Shown piece after piece: positions 28,750 to 37,393 of a DNA stretch of 64,000 nucleotides (within the stretch, counting starts at the first letter, position 1; each line of letters starts with the position of its first letter). Origin of the DNA: Campylobacter showae (lineage in GTDB: Bacteria > Campylobacterota > Campylobacteria > Campylobacterales > Campylobacteraceae); NCBI RefSeq assembly GCF_900573985.1, contig NZ_UWOK01000001.1:806001-870000 (forward strand), in the 5' to 3' direction. The notes below the pieces were generated by a model. The model was not told the origin of the DNA, ran no database searches, and worked only from the letters and a program-made list of their open reading frames with translations. Made by a program: the position numbers and the translations under genes.

Positions 28750-28871
28750 TATAATCCAAGCTTCAATTCACACACACCAGTCCTAAAATTTGGTTGCGTT
28801 TGTCAAAAACAAATGTTAATGGGTGTGGAGGAGAAACCTAAATTTCGGGGCAACCCACAAGGAGAAAACTC
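28750..28871 (+). promoter_or_regulatory. Promoter and leader of rpsB
   Basis: A -10 TATAAT at 28750-28755 is followed by a leader of about 110 bases. Near the gene TGGGT (from about 28819) can pair with ACCCA (28853-28857), enclosing GGAGG and a CCTAAATTTCGG stretch, just before the AAGGAG ribosome site. S2 is autoregulated through its leader in several bacteria, so this may be a regulatory structure; that is inference. Confidence 0.45.
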
Positions 28872-29672
28872 ATGGTAACAATGAGAGATTTGCTAGAGTG
28901 CGGCGTTCATTTCGGACACCAAACACGCAGATGGAATCCGAAGATGAAAAAATTCATTTTCGGCGAGAGAAAAGGTATCTATATCATAGATCTACAAAAA
29001 ACTATCCGCTACTTCCGCTACACTTATAACATCGTTCGCGACGCAGCTGCAGAGGGCAAGACTATACTTTTCGTAGGCACTAAAAAGCAAGCCGGCGCAA
29101 CTTTAAAAGAGTATGCTGAAAAATGCGGCATGCCGTACGTAAATCACCGCTGGCTAGGCGGCATGATGACGAACTTCGGCACTATCCGCCAATCTATCCG
29201 CAAGCTCGAAGTAATCGAGGCTATGGAAGAAGACGGCTCTATAAATTTACTAACTAAAAAAGAAGCGCTAATGCTTCGCCGCAAAAAAGAGAAGCTTCTA
29301 GCGTCTCTAGGCGGTATCAGAAACCTAAAAACCGTGCCTGATATGATTTTCGTCATCGACACCGTAAAAGAAAAAATCGCCGTTCAAGAAGCTAACCGCC
29401 TAAAAATCCCTGTCGTAGCTCCGATCGATACAAACTGCGATCCTGACGTTATCGACTTCCCGATCCCTGGCAACGACGACGCGATCCGCTCTGTTCAGCT
29501 TTTCTGCCAAGAGATGGCCGAGGCTATCATCGAGGGACGCTCTCAGCTTGAAAAAGACGGCGGCGAGCAAGAAGAAGGCAAAGAGGCTGTAAGCCAAGCC
29601 GAAAAAGACGCAGTCGTAAACGAGGCTGTTAACGAAGACTTCTCTGAGGACTTCAGCGAGGACGAAGAGTAA
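28872..29672 (+). CDS. rpsB: Ribosomal protein S2
   Basis: Small-subunit ribosomal protein S2, 266 residues. The family start [24 protein letters not shown] is followed by [30 protein letters not shown] and [13 protein letters not shown], all diagnostic. The C-terminal 45 residues are an acidic Glu/Asp-rich extension ([12 protein letters not shown]), typical of epsilonproteobacterial S2. Followed by tsf with a one-base overlap. Confidence 0.97.
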   Translation: MVTMRDLLECGVHFGHQTRRWNPKMKKFIFGERKGIYIIDLQKTIRYFRYTYNIVRDAAAEGKTILFVGTKKQAGATLKEYAEKCGMPYVNHRWLGGMMTNFGTIRQSIRKLEVIEAMEEDGSINLLTKKEALMLRRKKEKLLASLGGIRNLKTVPDMIFVIDTVKEKIAVQEANRLKIPVVAPIDTNCDPDVIDFPIPGNDDAIRSVQLFCQEMAEAIIEGRSQLEKDGGEQEEGKEAVSQAEKDAVVNEAVNEDFSEDFSEDEE

Positions 29673-30736
29673 TGGAAATCAGCTCACAAATGGTAAAAGA
29701 GCTCCGCGAATCAACCGGAGCGGGAATGATGGACTGCAAAAAGGCGCTAGCCGAAGCTAATGGCGATATGGAAAAAGCTGTCGATATATTGCGCGAAAAA
29801 GGTCTAGGTCAAGCTGCTAAAAAAGCTGACCGCCTAGCTAGCGAGGGGCTTGTGAGTGTTGTTGTTTGCGATCACTGCAAAACCGCGACCATCAGCGAGA
29901 TAAACTCTGAGACTGACTTCGTCGCTAAAAATGCTCAGTTTCAAAATTTGACCAAAGACACTACGGCACACATCCAGACAAATTTGATAAAAGACGTCGA
30001 GAGCCTAAACGCAAGCGTTATCAACGGCGTTAAATTTGAGGATTATTTCAAAAGCCAGATCGCTACTATCGGTGAAAATTTGGTCGTTCGCCGCTTTGAA
30101 ACTATAAAAGCGGACGATAAAGGCGTAGTAAACGGCTATGTGCACTCAAATGGCCGCGTAGGCGTGCTTATCGGTCTAGCTTGCGAAAGCGCAGAAATCG
30201 CTAACAAAGCGGCTGAATTTGCAAGAAATTTGTGCATGCATGCAGCTGCTATGAAACCAAGCGTTATAAGCTATAAGGACCTTGATAAAGATTTTGTCGA
30301 GAAGGAATTTGTCGCACTTCGCGCAGAACTTGAAAAAGATAACGAAGAGCTAAAACGCCTAGGCAAGCCGCTTCACCACATCCCTGAGTATGCAAGCCGC
30401 TGCCAAATAGGCGATGCAGAGCTTGCTAAGGCAACAAAAGCAATTGAAGAAGAGCTAAAAGCCGAGGGTAAACCTGAGAAAATTTGGGACAAAATCATCC
30501 CTGGCAAGATCGATAGATTTTACGCCGATAACACCGTTTTAGATCAGCGCCTTACGCTACTTGGACAGTTTTACGTAATGGACGATAAAAAAACTATCGA
30601 GCAAGTCGTTGAAGAAAAAGGCAAAGAGCTAGGCGGCAAGATCGAAGTAGTAAAATACGTTCGCTTCGAGCTTGGTGAAGGCTTAGAGAAGAAAAACGAA
30701 GACTTTGCGGCCGAGGTTGCGGCGCAAATAGGCTAA
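29672..30736 (+). CDS. tsf: Elongation factor Ts
   Basis: Guanine-nucleotide exchange factor for EF-Tu, 354 residues. The N-terminal UBA-like domain opens SSQMVKELRESTGAGMMDCKKALAEANGD. The core shows ISEINSETDFVAKN, the Tu-contact motif, and GRVGVLIGLAC. The protein is longer than the E. coli form (283) because of an insert around residues 190-300, as is usual in campylobacters. Start ATG 29672 shares its A with the rpsB stop codon. Confidence 0.97.
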   Translation: MEISSQMVKELRESTGAGMMDCKKALAEANGDMEKAVDILREKGLGQAAKKADRLASEGLVSVVVCDHCKTATISEINSETDFVAKNAQFQNLTKDTTAHIQTNLIKDVESLNASVINGVKFEDYFKSQIATIGENLVVRRFETIKADDKGVVNGYVHSNGRVGVLIGLACESAEIANKAAEFARNLCMHAAAMKPSVISYKDLDKDFVEKEFVALRAELEKDNEELKRLGKPLHHIPEYASRCQIGDAELAKATKAIEEELKAEGKPEKIWDKIIPGKIDRFYADNTVLDQRLTLLGQFYVMDDKKTIEQVVEEKGKELGGKIEVVKYVRFELGEGLEKKNEDFAAEVAAQIG

Positions 30737-30740
30737 ATTT

Positions 30741-31397
30741 ATGGAAATCTTAAAGGGCGTAAATCTAGGCTTTGCGTATGATTATACGCTCTTTGAGAAT
30801 GTAAATTTAAGCGTAAATGCCGGCGGCAGCTGCGCTATAACGGGCGTTAGCGGCTGCGGCAAATCAACCATACTCCATATACTTTCTACTCTTTTGCGAC
30901 CGAAAAACGGCGAAGTTATCTACGGGGGCAAATCGCTTTACGACCTATCGGCAAACGAGCTTTTGCGTATCCGCAGATTTGATTTTGGTATTATTTTCCA
31001 GGCGCACTATCTTTTTAAAGGCTTTAGCGCGCACGAAAATATTGAGCTAGCCTCCGTTTTATCTGCTCAGAAAATCGACGATGAAATTTTGGCAAATTTA
31101 AAAATAGACGGCGTAATGAATCAAAAAGTAGGCGAGCTAAGCGGCGGACAGCAGCAGCGCGTCTCAATCGCTAGAGTGCTTTGCAAAAAGCCGCGCGTGA
31201 TATTTGCCGACGAGCCTACGGGAAATTTAGACAAACAGACCGCAAATGAAGTGATGCAAACGCTGTTTAACTACATCAAGGCAAACGATGCGGCGCTGGT
31301 TTTAGTCACTCACGACAACGAGCTTGCGCAAAGATGCGACGAAGTTTACCGCCTCGAAGATAAAAAATTCTCTTTAATTTCTCCCGAGCTTATTTAA
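30741..31397 (+). CDS. ABC transporter ATP-binding protein (LolD-like)
   Basis: A 218-residue ATPase subunit. Walker A GVSGCGKST (35-43), Q-loop IIFQAHYLF, signature LSGGQQQR, Walker B VIFADEPTGNLD and the H-loop LVTHD are all intact. The spacing and the TGNLD motif match the LolD/MacB/FtsE branch that works with MacB-fold permeases, such as lipoprotein release or cell-division complexes. No permease gene adjoins. The gene sits between tsf and fliR, the same place I recall in C. jejuni, so it is a conserved member of this block with an unknown partner. Confidence 0.9.
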   Translation: MEILKGVNLGFAYDYTLFENVNLSVNAGGSCAITGVSGCGKSTILHILSTLLRPKNGEVIYGGKSLYDLSANELLRIRRFDFGIIFQAHYLFKGFSAHENIELASVLSAQKIDDEILANLKIDGVMNQKVGELSGGQQQRVSIARVLCKKPRVIFADEPTGNLDKQTANEVMQTLFNYIKANDAALVLVTHDNELAQRCDEVYRLEDKKFSLISPELI

Positions 31398-31442
31398 ATA
31401 TTTTTACAGCAACGATTTGCCAAATTTATGGCTTAAAATTTA

Positions 31443-31467
31443 AGCTCAAATTTGTGAGCTATTTTTT
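31443..31467 (+). terminator. Terminator after the ABC ATPase gene
   Basis: Stem AGCTCA / TGAGCT with an AATTTG loop, followed directly by ATTTTTT. Fits a Rho-independent terminator ending the rpsB-tsf-ABC transcript. Confidence 0.6.
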
Positions 31468-31581
31468 GAGTTTAAATTTATCGCAAACCGCCTAAAGCGA
31501 CCAATTCTGAAAGAACAAAATTTATGATCAAATTTAGTCTCGTAGCCGTATTTTATAAAGCGTAGCGATTTTTTAAATTTA

Positions 31582-31600
31582 CCCCCCCCCCCCCCCCCCC
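31582..31600. repeat. Poly-C tract of 19 bases
   Basis: An uninterrupted run of 19 C (G on the other strand) in the 435-bp gap between the ABC ATPase gene and fliR, about 230 bases before the fliR start. In Campylobacter such tracts slip and switch genes on and off. This one is not inside any reading frame I can support. The rest of the gap holds AAATTT words and a possible fliR promoter (TAAAAT near 31795). Confidence 0.9.
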
Positions 31601-31832
31601 GGCAAACTAAAATTTAGCCCAAAACAAAAGCTAAAAGCGATCGCCAAATTTAAACCTCTTAAATTTGAAAAACAACAACTGCACGCAAAAAAATTTGGCA
31701 GATAAAGCGGCATTTTGTAGCCCTTGATCACGCCCAAATTTCCACACATTTTCATCTGTCTTTCAAATTTACCGAATTTTCAAGGATTTAACTCTAAAAT
31801 AACGGCATTTAAATTTAAAACGAAAGAGTCCG

Positions 31833-32594
31833 GTGGAGCTAGTCGAGTTTTTTGCGCCCGAGCGCGTCATCACCTTCATGCTGTTGTTTGCGCGTATCGG
31901 CGGGCTGATGCTATTTTTCCCGTTTTACGGGCACGAGCAGATCCCTATGAGCGTCAAGACCGCATTTTCGTTTTTGCTCACGCTATTTTTGTTTCCGCTT
32001 GCCAGTATCAAAAGCGGCGAGATTTACTATTTAGCCGTAGAGATCGTGAGCGAGGCGGCGCTGGGGGTTTGCGCCGGGCTGCTGCTTCATATCGTTTTTG
32101 CCAGTTTGCAGCTAGCAGGTGAGCAGATCTCGATGATAATGGGTTTTTCGATGGCTTCGGTACTGGATCCACAGACTGGCCTTAGCTCGCCCGTGATCTC
32201 AAATATCATAAATTTCCTCGCACTCATGACATTTTTGGCCTTTGACGGGCATCATTTGATCCTACTTTTTATCTCAAATTCCCTCACGCACGTTCCGTTA
32301 GGCGGCTTTTACCCGAGCCCCGATATCGTGCAGTACGCCTCAAAATCCATGATAAATTTGTTTACTTTTGGATTTATCATTTCCTTCCCGATTTTGGCGC
32401 TTTCGCTGCTTTCGGATCTGATTTTCGGTATGCTGATGAAGACCATGCCGCAGTTTAACCTGCTAGTGGTTGGCTACCCGATCAAGATCACGATCGGCTT
32501 TGCCGTGCTGATCGCGATACTAGCTGGCATGATGGAGCTTTTTAGACAGCTTGTGCTTCGTGTTATCAACGACCTTCCGTCGCTATTTTTCTAA
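31833..32594 (+). CDS. fliR: Flagellar export protein FliR
   Basis: Inner-membrane component of the flagellar type III export gate, 253 residues with about six membrane helices. Typical stretches are FMLLFARIGGLMLFFPFYG near the start, AGEQISMIMGFSMASVLDPQTG in the middle, and MLMKTMPQFNLLVVGYPIKI near the end. The start is a GTG at 31833 behind AAAGAG. The gene stands away from other flagellar genes, between the ABC ATPase and the acidic protein, matching the C. jejuni arrangement as I remember it. It implies a motile organism. Confidence 0.93.
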   Translation: MELVEFFAPERVITFMLLFARIGGLMLFFPFYGHEQIPMSVKTAFSFLLTLFLFPLASIKSGEIYYLAVEIVSEAALGVCAGLLLHIVFASLQLAGEQISMIMGFSMASVLDPQTGLSSPVISNIINFLALMTFLAFDGHHLILLFISNSLTHVPLGGFYPSPDIVQYASKSMINLFTFGFIISFPILALSLLSDLIFGMLMKTMPQFNLLVVGYPIKITIGFAVLIAILAGMMELFRQLVLRVINDLPSLFF

Positions 32595-32658
32595 AACTAA
32601 GCTTGAAGTAATGGAAAATGTTTTAAAATACGTTTTTTAGGTATAAAAAGGAGAATTC

Positions 32659-34242
32659 GTGAAAATCGTTCTTGTAAACGCCAATCCCGCGGTATCGCGT
32701 TTGGCGACGCTGGCTCTTAGCAAAATGGGTTACGAATACGTCGAGATCGGCGATGTAGGCGAGCTTGGCGGCGTTTTTGACGTGCTTATCTTGGATAGTG
32801 ATATTGATGTAAAAGAGACGAACCTAAAAGAATTCGCAAATAAAATTTTATACCTTTCCTCTAAAAATTCTCCGACCTTTGAATATGCCGACAGGATACT
32901 GCCAAAGCCGTTTTTACCGACGGAATTTATAACTATCGTGGAGGATCTGGCGAGCAAAACAAAGAGTGCCGAGCAGCCTGTTGCGACAAATAATAATGAA
33001 ACTGCGGAAGTGTCGGTCGAGGGATTTGAGTTTATAGATGATCCGACTGAGGATGTCTTTGAAGACGAGCTGATGGAGGCGGACGCAAGCGAGTTTAAGC
33101 TAGATGACGAGTTTGAGGATGATTTGCAAGGGGCGCCAGTCAAAGATGGCGCCTTTGACGAGCTAAACGAGATCGTAAAAGCAATCGACGATATGGACGA
33201 GCTAAGCGAGAAGCTCGAAGGCAATGAGCTGGATTTAGACGACGCGAACGATGAGCCGACGGAGTTTGAAATCGCTGCGAAAGACGATAAATTTGATGAG
33301 CTTTCTACTGATTTGGATATGCCGGATGAGCTTATGGATATCAAATTTGAAACGGCGGACGAGCCTGAACTCGGCGCAACGGAGCTTGTTGCAGACGGCG
33401 AAGATAAGCATGAAGAGACTCAAGATAAATTTGAGCTTGATTTTGACGGTAGTATCGAGGATATCAAACATCAAATCGACGAAATAGACAAGATGGACGA
33501 ACTATCTGAAAATTTGGATACTGACGACGAACCTTTGGATACTAAATTTGAGGCGGCGAACGAGCCTGATATAGCCGAGTTTGTCGATATGGATAGCGCG
33601 GACGAGCCTGAAGCTGTGCAAAGCCTTGAGCAAGCGGAAAATGACGATAAATTTGCAATAGAAGAAGCTGAGGAGCAAGAGGATATCTTCGCCGATATGG
33701 ATATGAAATCCGACGAGCCAGATGAGCAAGAGGTGCAGGTCAAAAATAGCGCTTTGGGCGATGAGTTTTTGCTAGACGATATAGACGTAGCGGGCGAGGC
33801 GGAGAAAGAGGATCTTGCGAGCGAAGAAAATTTGACGCAAGATGTTTTAGATGATGAGCTTGCGGATGATATTTTTGCCGCAGAGGAGCAAGGCGAGACG
33901 GAAATAAGCTCCGAGCAAGAAGAACAAGAAATCGGCGAGCCTGAAGCCCTACAAAACGAGCCTGAAATAGCGCAGGAGCTTGATCCGAGCGAGTACGGCG
34001 ATATCGAGCAAATTAGCGAAAAAGATATGGCCTTGGCGCTTAATGAGAGCGGATTTGATAGCGGCGAGGCGGCGGATTTAGGCTCGCACAAATCTCAAAC
34101 GGCCTCAAAAATAGACGAGCTTAAGGCTCAAATTTCAGACGCCGTGGCTAAAAATCTAGAAAATTCGTTGCAAGACGGCGAGCTGCGAGAAGCTCTAAAA
34201 AATCTCAACATAAAAATCAATATAAGCTTTGAGGAAAAGTAG
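32659..34242 (+). CDS. Highly acidic protein with receiver-like N-terminus
   Basis: A 527-residue soluble protein. The first about 105 residues (MKIVLVNANPAVSRLATLAL.., DVLILDSD, KILYLSSKN, DRILPKPFLPTEF) follow the beta-alpha pattern and the Lys-Pro near the end of a response-regulator receiver fold. From residue 110 to about 480 it is an Asp/Glu-dominated low-complexity region with loose repeats (DDKFDELS, MDELSENLD, DEPE). The end is a short helical DELKAQISDAVAKNLEN segment. The start is GTG 32659 (AAAAGGAG). C. jejuni has a 'highly acidic protein' gene in the same place before gmk. Function unknown; a phosphoregulated scaffold is only a guess. Confidence 0.8.
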   Translation: MKIVLVNANPAVSRLATLALSKMGYEYVEIGDVGELGGVFDVLILDSDIDVKETNLKEFANKILYLSSKNSPTFEYADRILPKPFLPTEFITIVEDLASKTKSAEQPVATNNNETAEVSVEGFEFIDDPTEDVFEDELMEADASEFKLDDEFEDDLQGAPVKDGAFDELNEIVKAIDDMDELSEKLEGNELDLDDANDEPTEFEIAAKDDKFDELSTDLDMPDELMDIKFETADEPELGATELVADGEDKHEETQDKFELDFDGSIEDIKHQIDEIDKMDELSENLDTDDEPLDTKFEAANEPDIAEFVDMDSADEPEAVQSLEQAENDDKFAIEEAEEQEDIFADMDMKSDEPDEQEVQVKNSALGDEFLLDDIDVAGEAEKEDLASEENLTQDVLDDELADDIFAAEEQGETEISSEQEEQEIGEPEALQNEPEIAQELDPSEYGDIEQISEKDMALALNESGFDSGEAADLGSHKSQTASKIDELKAQISDAVAKNLENSLQDGELREALKNLNIKINISFEEK

Positions 34243-34851
34243 TTGAAGGGGCAAATTTTAATCGTCTCGGGCCCTAGCGGTAGCGGCAAGAGTACGCTTT
34301 TAAGTCGTCTTTTAAAAGAGGAAAACGATCTTTATTTTTCGATCTCAAGCACCACAAGAGCGCCGAGGCAGGGCGAGGTCGAGGGCGTGAATTATTATTT
34401 TATAGGCGAAGACGAGTTTAAAAAAGGCATAGACGCGGACGAGTTTTTGGAGTGGGCGTGCGTGCATGGCAACTACTACGGCACCTCGCTAAAGCCCGTT
34501 TTAAAGGCGCTTAAAGAGGGCAAAATAGCTATTTTTGATATCGACGTGCAAGGCTTTAATATCGCAAAATCAAAATTTGCCCAAAATATCACCTCCGTTT
34601 TTATCACGACGGCTAGCAAAAACGAGCTAAAATCAAGGCTGCAAAATCGCGGCACCGACAGTGCGGAAACTATCGAAAAGCGCCTGATAAACGCAGTCGG
34701 CGAGATGGAGCATATCTTAGAGTACGATTATTTTTTGATAAACGACGACTTGCAAAACTGCTATGAAAATTTGCGCGGGATTTTGCGCTCTATGCGCCTA
34801 AAAACGTCAAATTTAGACGCAAAAGAGATTATTAACAAATGGAATAATTGA
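34243..34851 (+). CDS. gmk: Guanylate kinase
   Basis: Phosphorylates GMP to GDP, 202 residues. P-loop GPSGSGKST (10-18), the GMP-binding segment SSTTRAPRQGEVEGVNYYFI, and IFDIDVQG in the Walker B region are all present. The start is a TTG directly after the stop of the acidic-protein gene, with GAGGAAAAG as ribosome site. Expected for an essential enzyme; no irregularity. Confidence 0.95.
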   Translation: MKGQILIVSGPSGSGKSTLLSRLLKEENDLYFSISSTTRAPRQGEVEGVNYYFIGEDEFKKGIDADEFLEWACVHGNYYGTSLKPVLKALKEGKIAIFDIDVQGFNIAKSKFAQNITSVFITTASKNELKSRLQNRGTDSAETIEKRLINAVGEMEHILEYDYFLINDDLQNCYENLRGILRSMRLKTSNLDAKEIINKWNN

Positions 34852-34892
34852 TAAAATTATGCTAATATAACGAAAATCAAAAAGGAGAAAAA

Positions 34893-35117
34893 ATGGGTCC
34901 AAGCGTCCAACAATTGCTTATTATTTTACTTATCGTGGTCTTGCTTTTTGGAGCGAAAAAGATCCCCGAGCTCGCAAAAGGCCTAGGTAAGGGAATAAAG
35001 AGCTTCAAATCGGAAATGGAAGACGATAAAAAAGCCGAGAACGTAGAAAAAGTAGAAGAGAAAAAAGAAGAAACCGCAACCGCCGCAAAGACTGAAGATA
35101 CGGCTAAAAACGCGTAA
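34893..35117 (+). CDS. tatA: Twin-arginine translocase subunit TatA
   Basis: A 74-residue TatA/E protein: one N-terminal membrane helix (LLIILLIVVLLFGA), the hinge KKIPELAKGLGKGIKSFKSE forming the amphipathic helix, and a charged Lys/Glu tail. It forms the pore-side oligomer of the Tat export system. In this window it would serve the Rieske protein PetA and the Tat-exported aldo/keto-reductase-like protein. ATG 34893 follows AAAAGGAG. argS follows 9 bases later. Confidence 0.93.
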   Translation: MGPSVQQLLIILLIVVLLFGAKKIPELAKGLGKGIKSFKSEMEDDKKAENVEKVEEKKEETATAAKTEDTAKNA

Positions 35118-35126
35118 GGAAAGGCG

Positions 35127-36713
35127 TTGAAAAAAAGCGTAATAAACGAGATAAAAGGCGCCGTGGACTTTGACTTTGCGCTGGAAAAGCCAAAAGATAA
35201 GGGCTTGGCGCACTATGCGATGCCTACTTTTAGCCTGGCAAAACAGCTCAAAAAATCCCCCGTAGCCATAGCCGCCGAGCTAGCGTCTAAATTTGAAAAT
35301 AGCGAAGTTTTCGAGGCGACGGCGCTAAACGGCTATATAAATTTTAAATTAAAGCCGGGCTTTTTAGATAAATTTGCCTCTGCTAGCCTTGCGAGCCCGA
35401 GCGAGTTTGCAAAAGGCGGCGGAACTAGCGGCGAGAAAATTTTGCTCGAGTACGTCAGCGCAAATCCGACTGGTCCGCTTCACATCGGGCACGTTAGAGG
35501 TGCGGTTTTTGGCGATACGCTAGCTCGCGTTGGGCTTCATATCGGCGAAAATATCGCTACCGAATACTACATCAACGACGCAGGCAATCAAATCGAGCTT
35601 CTAGGCACGTCCATATCGCTTTGGGCGCGTGAAAATCTGTTCGGCGAGAGCGTGGCGTATCCGGAGAAATTTTACCGTGGCGACTATATCGAGCCTATCG
35701 CAAAAGAGGCGCTAGAGAAATTTGGCAAAGAGATATTTTACGACGAGAGTCGAAATCTCGAACTTGCCGAGTTTGGCAAGGATAGAGTGCTGGTTTTGAT
35801 CAAGCAAAATTTAGCCGATGCGCAAATTTTCATCGAGAACTGGGCTAGCGAAAAGAGTTACTACGACAAACTCTCCCTCACGCTAGATCGCCTAAAAAAC
35901 GAGAACGGCATCTATGAGAGCGAGGGTAAAGTCTGGCTAAAATCAAGCGAAGTGGGCGACGAAAAAGATCGCGTCATCGTGCGCGAGGACGGTCGCGGCA
36001 CCTATCTAGCCGGCGACGTGGTCTATCACGACGATAAATTTAGGCGCGGATTTGATCGCTGCATCAACATCTGGGGCGCCGATCACCACGGCTATATCGC
36101 GCGTATGAAGGCGGCGCTACATCTGCTTGGATACGACGAAAACCGCCTTGAGATCATACTTTCTCAGATGGTGAGCCTGCTAAAAGACGGCGAAGCCTAC
36201 AAGATGAGCAAGCGCGCGGGCAACGTCGTGCTGATGAGCGACGTAGTCGAGGAGATCGGCTGCGAGGCGCTTAGATTTATGTTTCTTAGCAAGCGCTGCG
36301 ACACTCACCTAGAGTTTGACGTAGACGAGCTAAAACGCGAGGATAGCTCAAACCCGGTATTTTATATCAACTACGCGCACGCTAGGATCAATCAAATTTT
36401 CGCAAAAGCGGGCAAAAATGTCGCCGATGTCGCAGGCGTTAAATTTGCAAATTTGAACGAAGACGGCAAGAATTTGCTATTTGAGGCGCTCACGCTAAAC
36501 GATATCTTAGTCGATAGTTTTAACACGCGCTCGATGAATAAAATTTGCGACTATCTAAAGAGTCTGGCTGCGAATTTTCATAAATTTTACAATGAAAATC
36601 GCGTCGTAGGCAGCGAGAACGAAGACGAGCTTCTAAAGCTTTTTGCCGTCGTCGCGCTCTCGATAAAAACGGCTCTAGGGCTAATGGGTATCGCCGCAAA
36701 AGACAAGATGTAA
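35127..36713 (+). CDS. argS: Arginyl-tRNA synthetase
   Basis: Charges tRNA-Arg, 528 residues, class I synthetase. The HIGH motif occurs as SANPTGPLHIGHVRGA and the KMSKS-like loop as AYKMSKRAGNVV. The N-terminal tRNA D-loop-binding domain and the C-terminal anticodon domain (ending SIKTALGLMGI) are complete. The start is a TTG at 35127 behind AAGGAAAGG. Last gene of the block. Confidence 0.95.
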   Translation: MKKSVINEIKGAVDFDFALEKPKDKGLAHYAMPTFSLAKQLKKSPVAIAAELASKFENSEVFEATALNGYINFKLKPGFLDKFASASLASPSEFAKGGGTSGEKILLEYVSANPTGPLHIGHVRGAVFGDTLARVGLHIGENIATEYYINDAGNQIELLGTSISLWARENLFGESVAYPEKFYRGDYIEPIAKEALEKFGKEIFYDESRNLELAEFGKDRVLVLIKQNLADAQIFIENWASEKSYYDKLSLTLDRLKNENGIYESEGKVWLKSSEVGDEKDRVIVREDGRGTYLAGDVVYHDDKFRRGFDRCINIWGADHHGYIARMKAALHLLGYDENRLEIILSQMVSLLKDGEAYKMSKRAGNVVLMSDVVEEIGCEALRFMFLSKRCDTHLEFDVDELKREDSSNPVFYINYAHARINQIFAKAGKNVADVAGVKFANLNEDGKNLLFEALTLNDILVDSFNTRSMNKICDYLKSLAANFHKFYNENRVVGSENEDELLKLFAVVALSIKTALGLMGIAAKDKM

Positions 36714-36733
36714 GAGTTAAATTTAGTAAATTT

Positions 36734-36762
36734 AGAAGCGCTTTAAGCGGCGCTTCTTGTTT
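36734..36762 (+). terminator. Terminator after argS
   Basis: An 8-bp stem AGAAGCGC / GCGCTTCT with an 8-base loop, followed by TGTTT. A good Rho-independent terminator 20 bases past the argS stop. Confidence 0.75.
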
Positions 36763-36782
36763 AAAATAACCCCTTAAAATCC

Positions 36783-37091
36783 ATGAATCTTTCTAAAATT
36801 TCCGCCGCATTTTTCTTTATATTTTTGATAGCCATAGAGTATCTCGCCCTCACGCCAGCACAGATAAAACTCATCGAAAACAGCTGGGACAAGGCAAATC
36901 ATTTCATCGCTTTCGCCGCGCTTTACGTTACTCTGCATTTTGCCTTTTCTAGGTTAAATTTGGGCGCAAAGGTTGCTATTTTGCTAGCTTACGGCATCCA
37001 GATAGAAGTAGCGCAGTCGTTTGTGCCGGGCCGTTATTTCAGCCTGCTAGATATCGTCGCGGACGGCATCGGTATAGTTTTGGTATCTTAG
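36783..37091 (+). CDS. VanZ-like membrane protein
   Basis: A 102-residue membrane protein with three to four hydrophobic helices. The motif WDKANHFIAFAALYVTLHFAF and the later YGIQIEVAQSFVPGRYFSLLDIVADGIG match the VanZ/phosphotransbutyrylase-like family pattern (D-K..H...F...E..Q...R..D..D...N/G). The cellular role of such small VanZ proteins is unknown; VanZ itself gives weak teicoplanin resistance. Preceded by the argS terminator, so separately transcribed. No strong ribosome site is seen. Confidence 0.75.
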   Translation: MNLSKISAAFFFIFLIAIEYLALTPAQIKLIENSWDKANHFIAFAALYVTLHFAFSRLNLGAKVAILLAYGIQIEVAQSFVPGRYFSLLDIVADGIGIVLVS

Positions 37092-37393
37092 CGGTGAGAA
37101 TTTTGGAGCGAATTTTGAATCGATTTTGGAGTAGATTTTAAGCCAAATTTGACTGATTCGAACTTTTTGCGCCTCACTACATTATCTGCCTTAAGTATAA
37201 ATTCACCATCAAATTTGCCGCATTTCACTCACTCAAATTTACGGATATCAAATTTGAGCTAGCTAGCATGCTTAAAGCGATAAATTTATAAATAGTCGCT
37301 AAAATATGCCCTAAATTTAGCGCCAAGCGACAAGAAAACAGCACAACTCGCGACTAAATTTAAAAGAAAAATCCAAAAACGAAAGAGTAAAAA
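37092..37393. other. Gene-free spacer
   Basis: A 302-bp AT-rich spacer with repeated AAATTT and TTTTGGAG-like words. I see no RNA gene or coding remnant. It must contain the promoter of the metallopeptidase gene. Confidence 0.5.

Noticed and set aside
31724-32122. Plus-strand frame overlapping the start of fliR
   Set aside because: It is out of frame with FliR, Arg/Ala-rich, and has no ribosome site; FliR clearly accounts for the region.
33471-34091. Ser-rich minus-strand frame opposite the acidic protein
   Set aside because: It is the reverse reading of Asp/Glu codons, not a gene.
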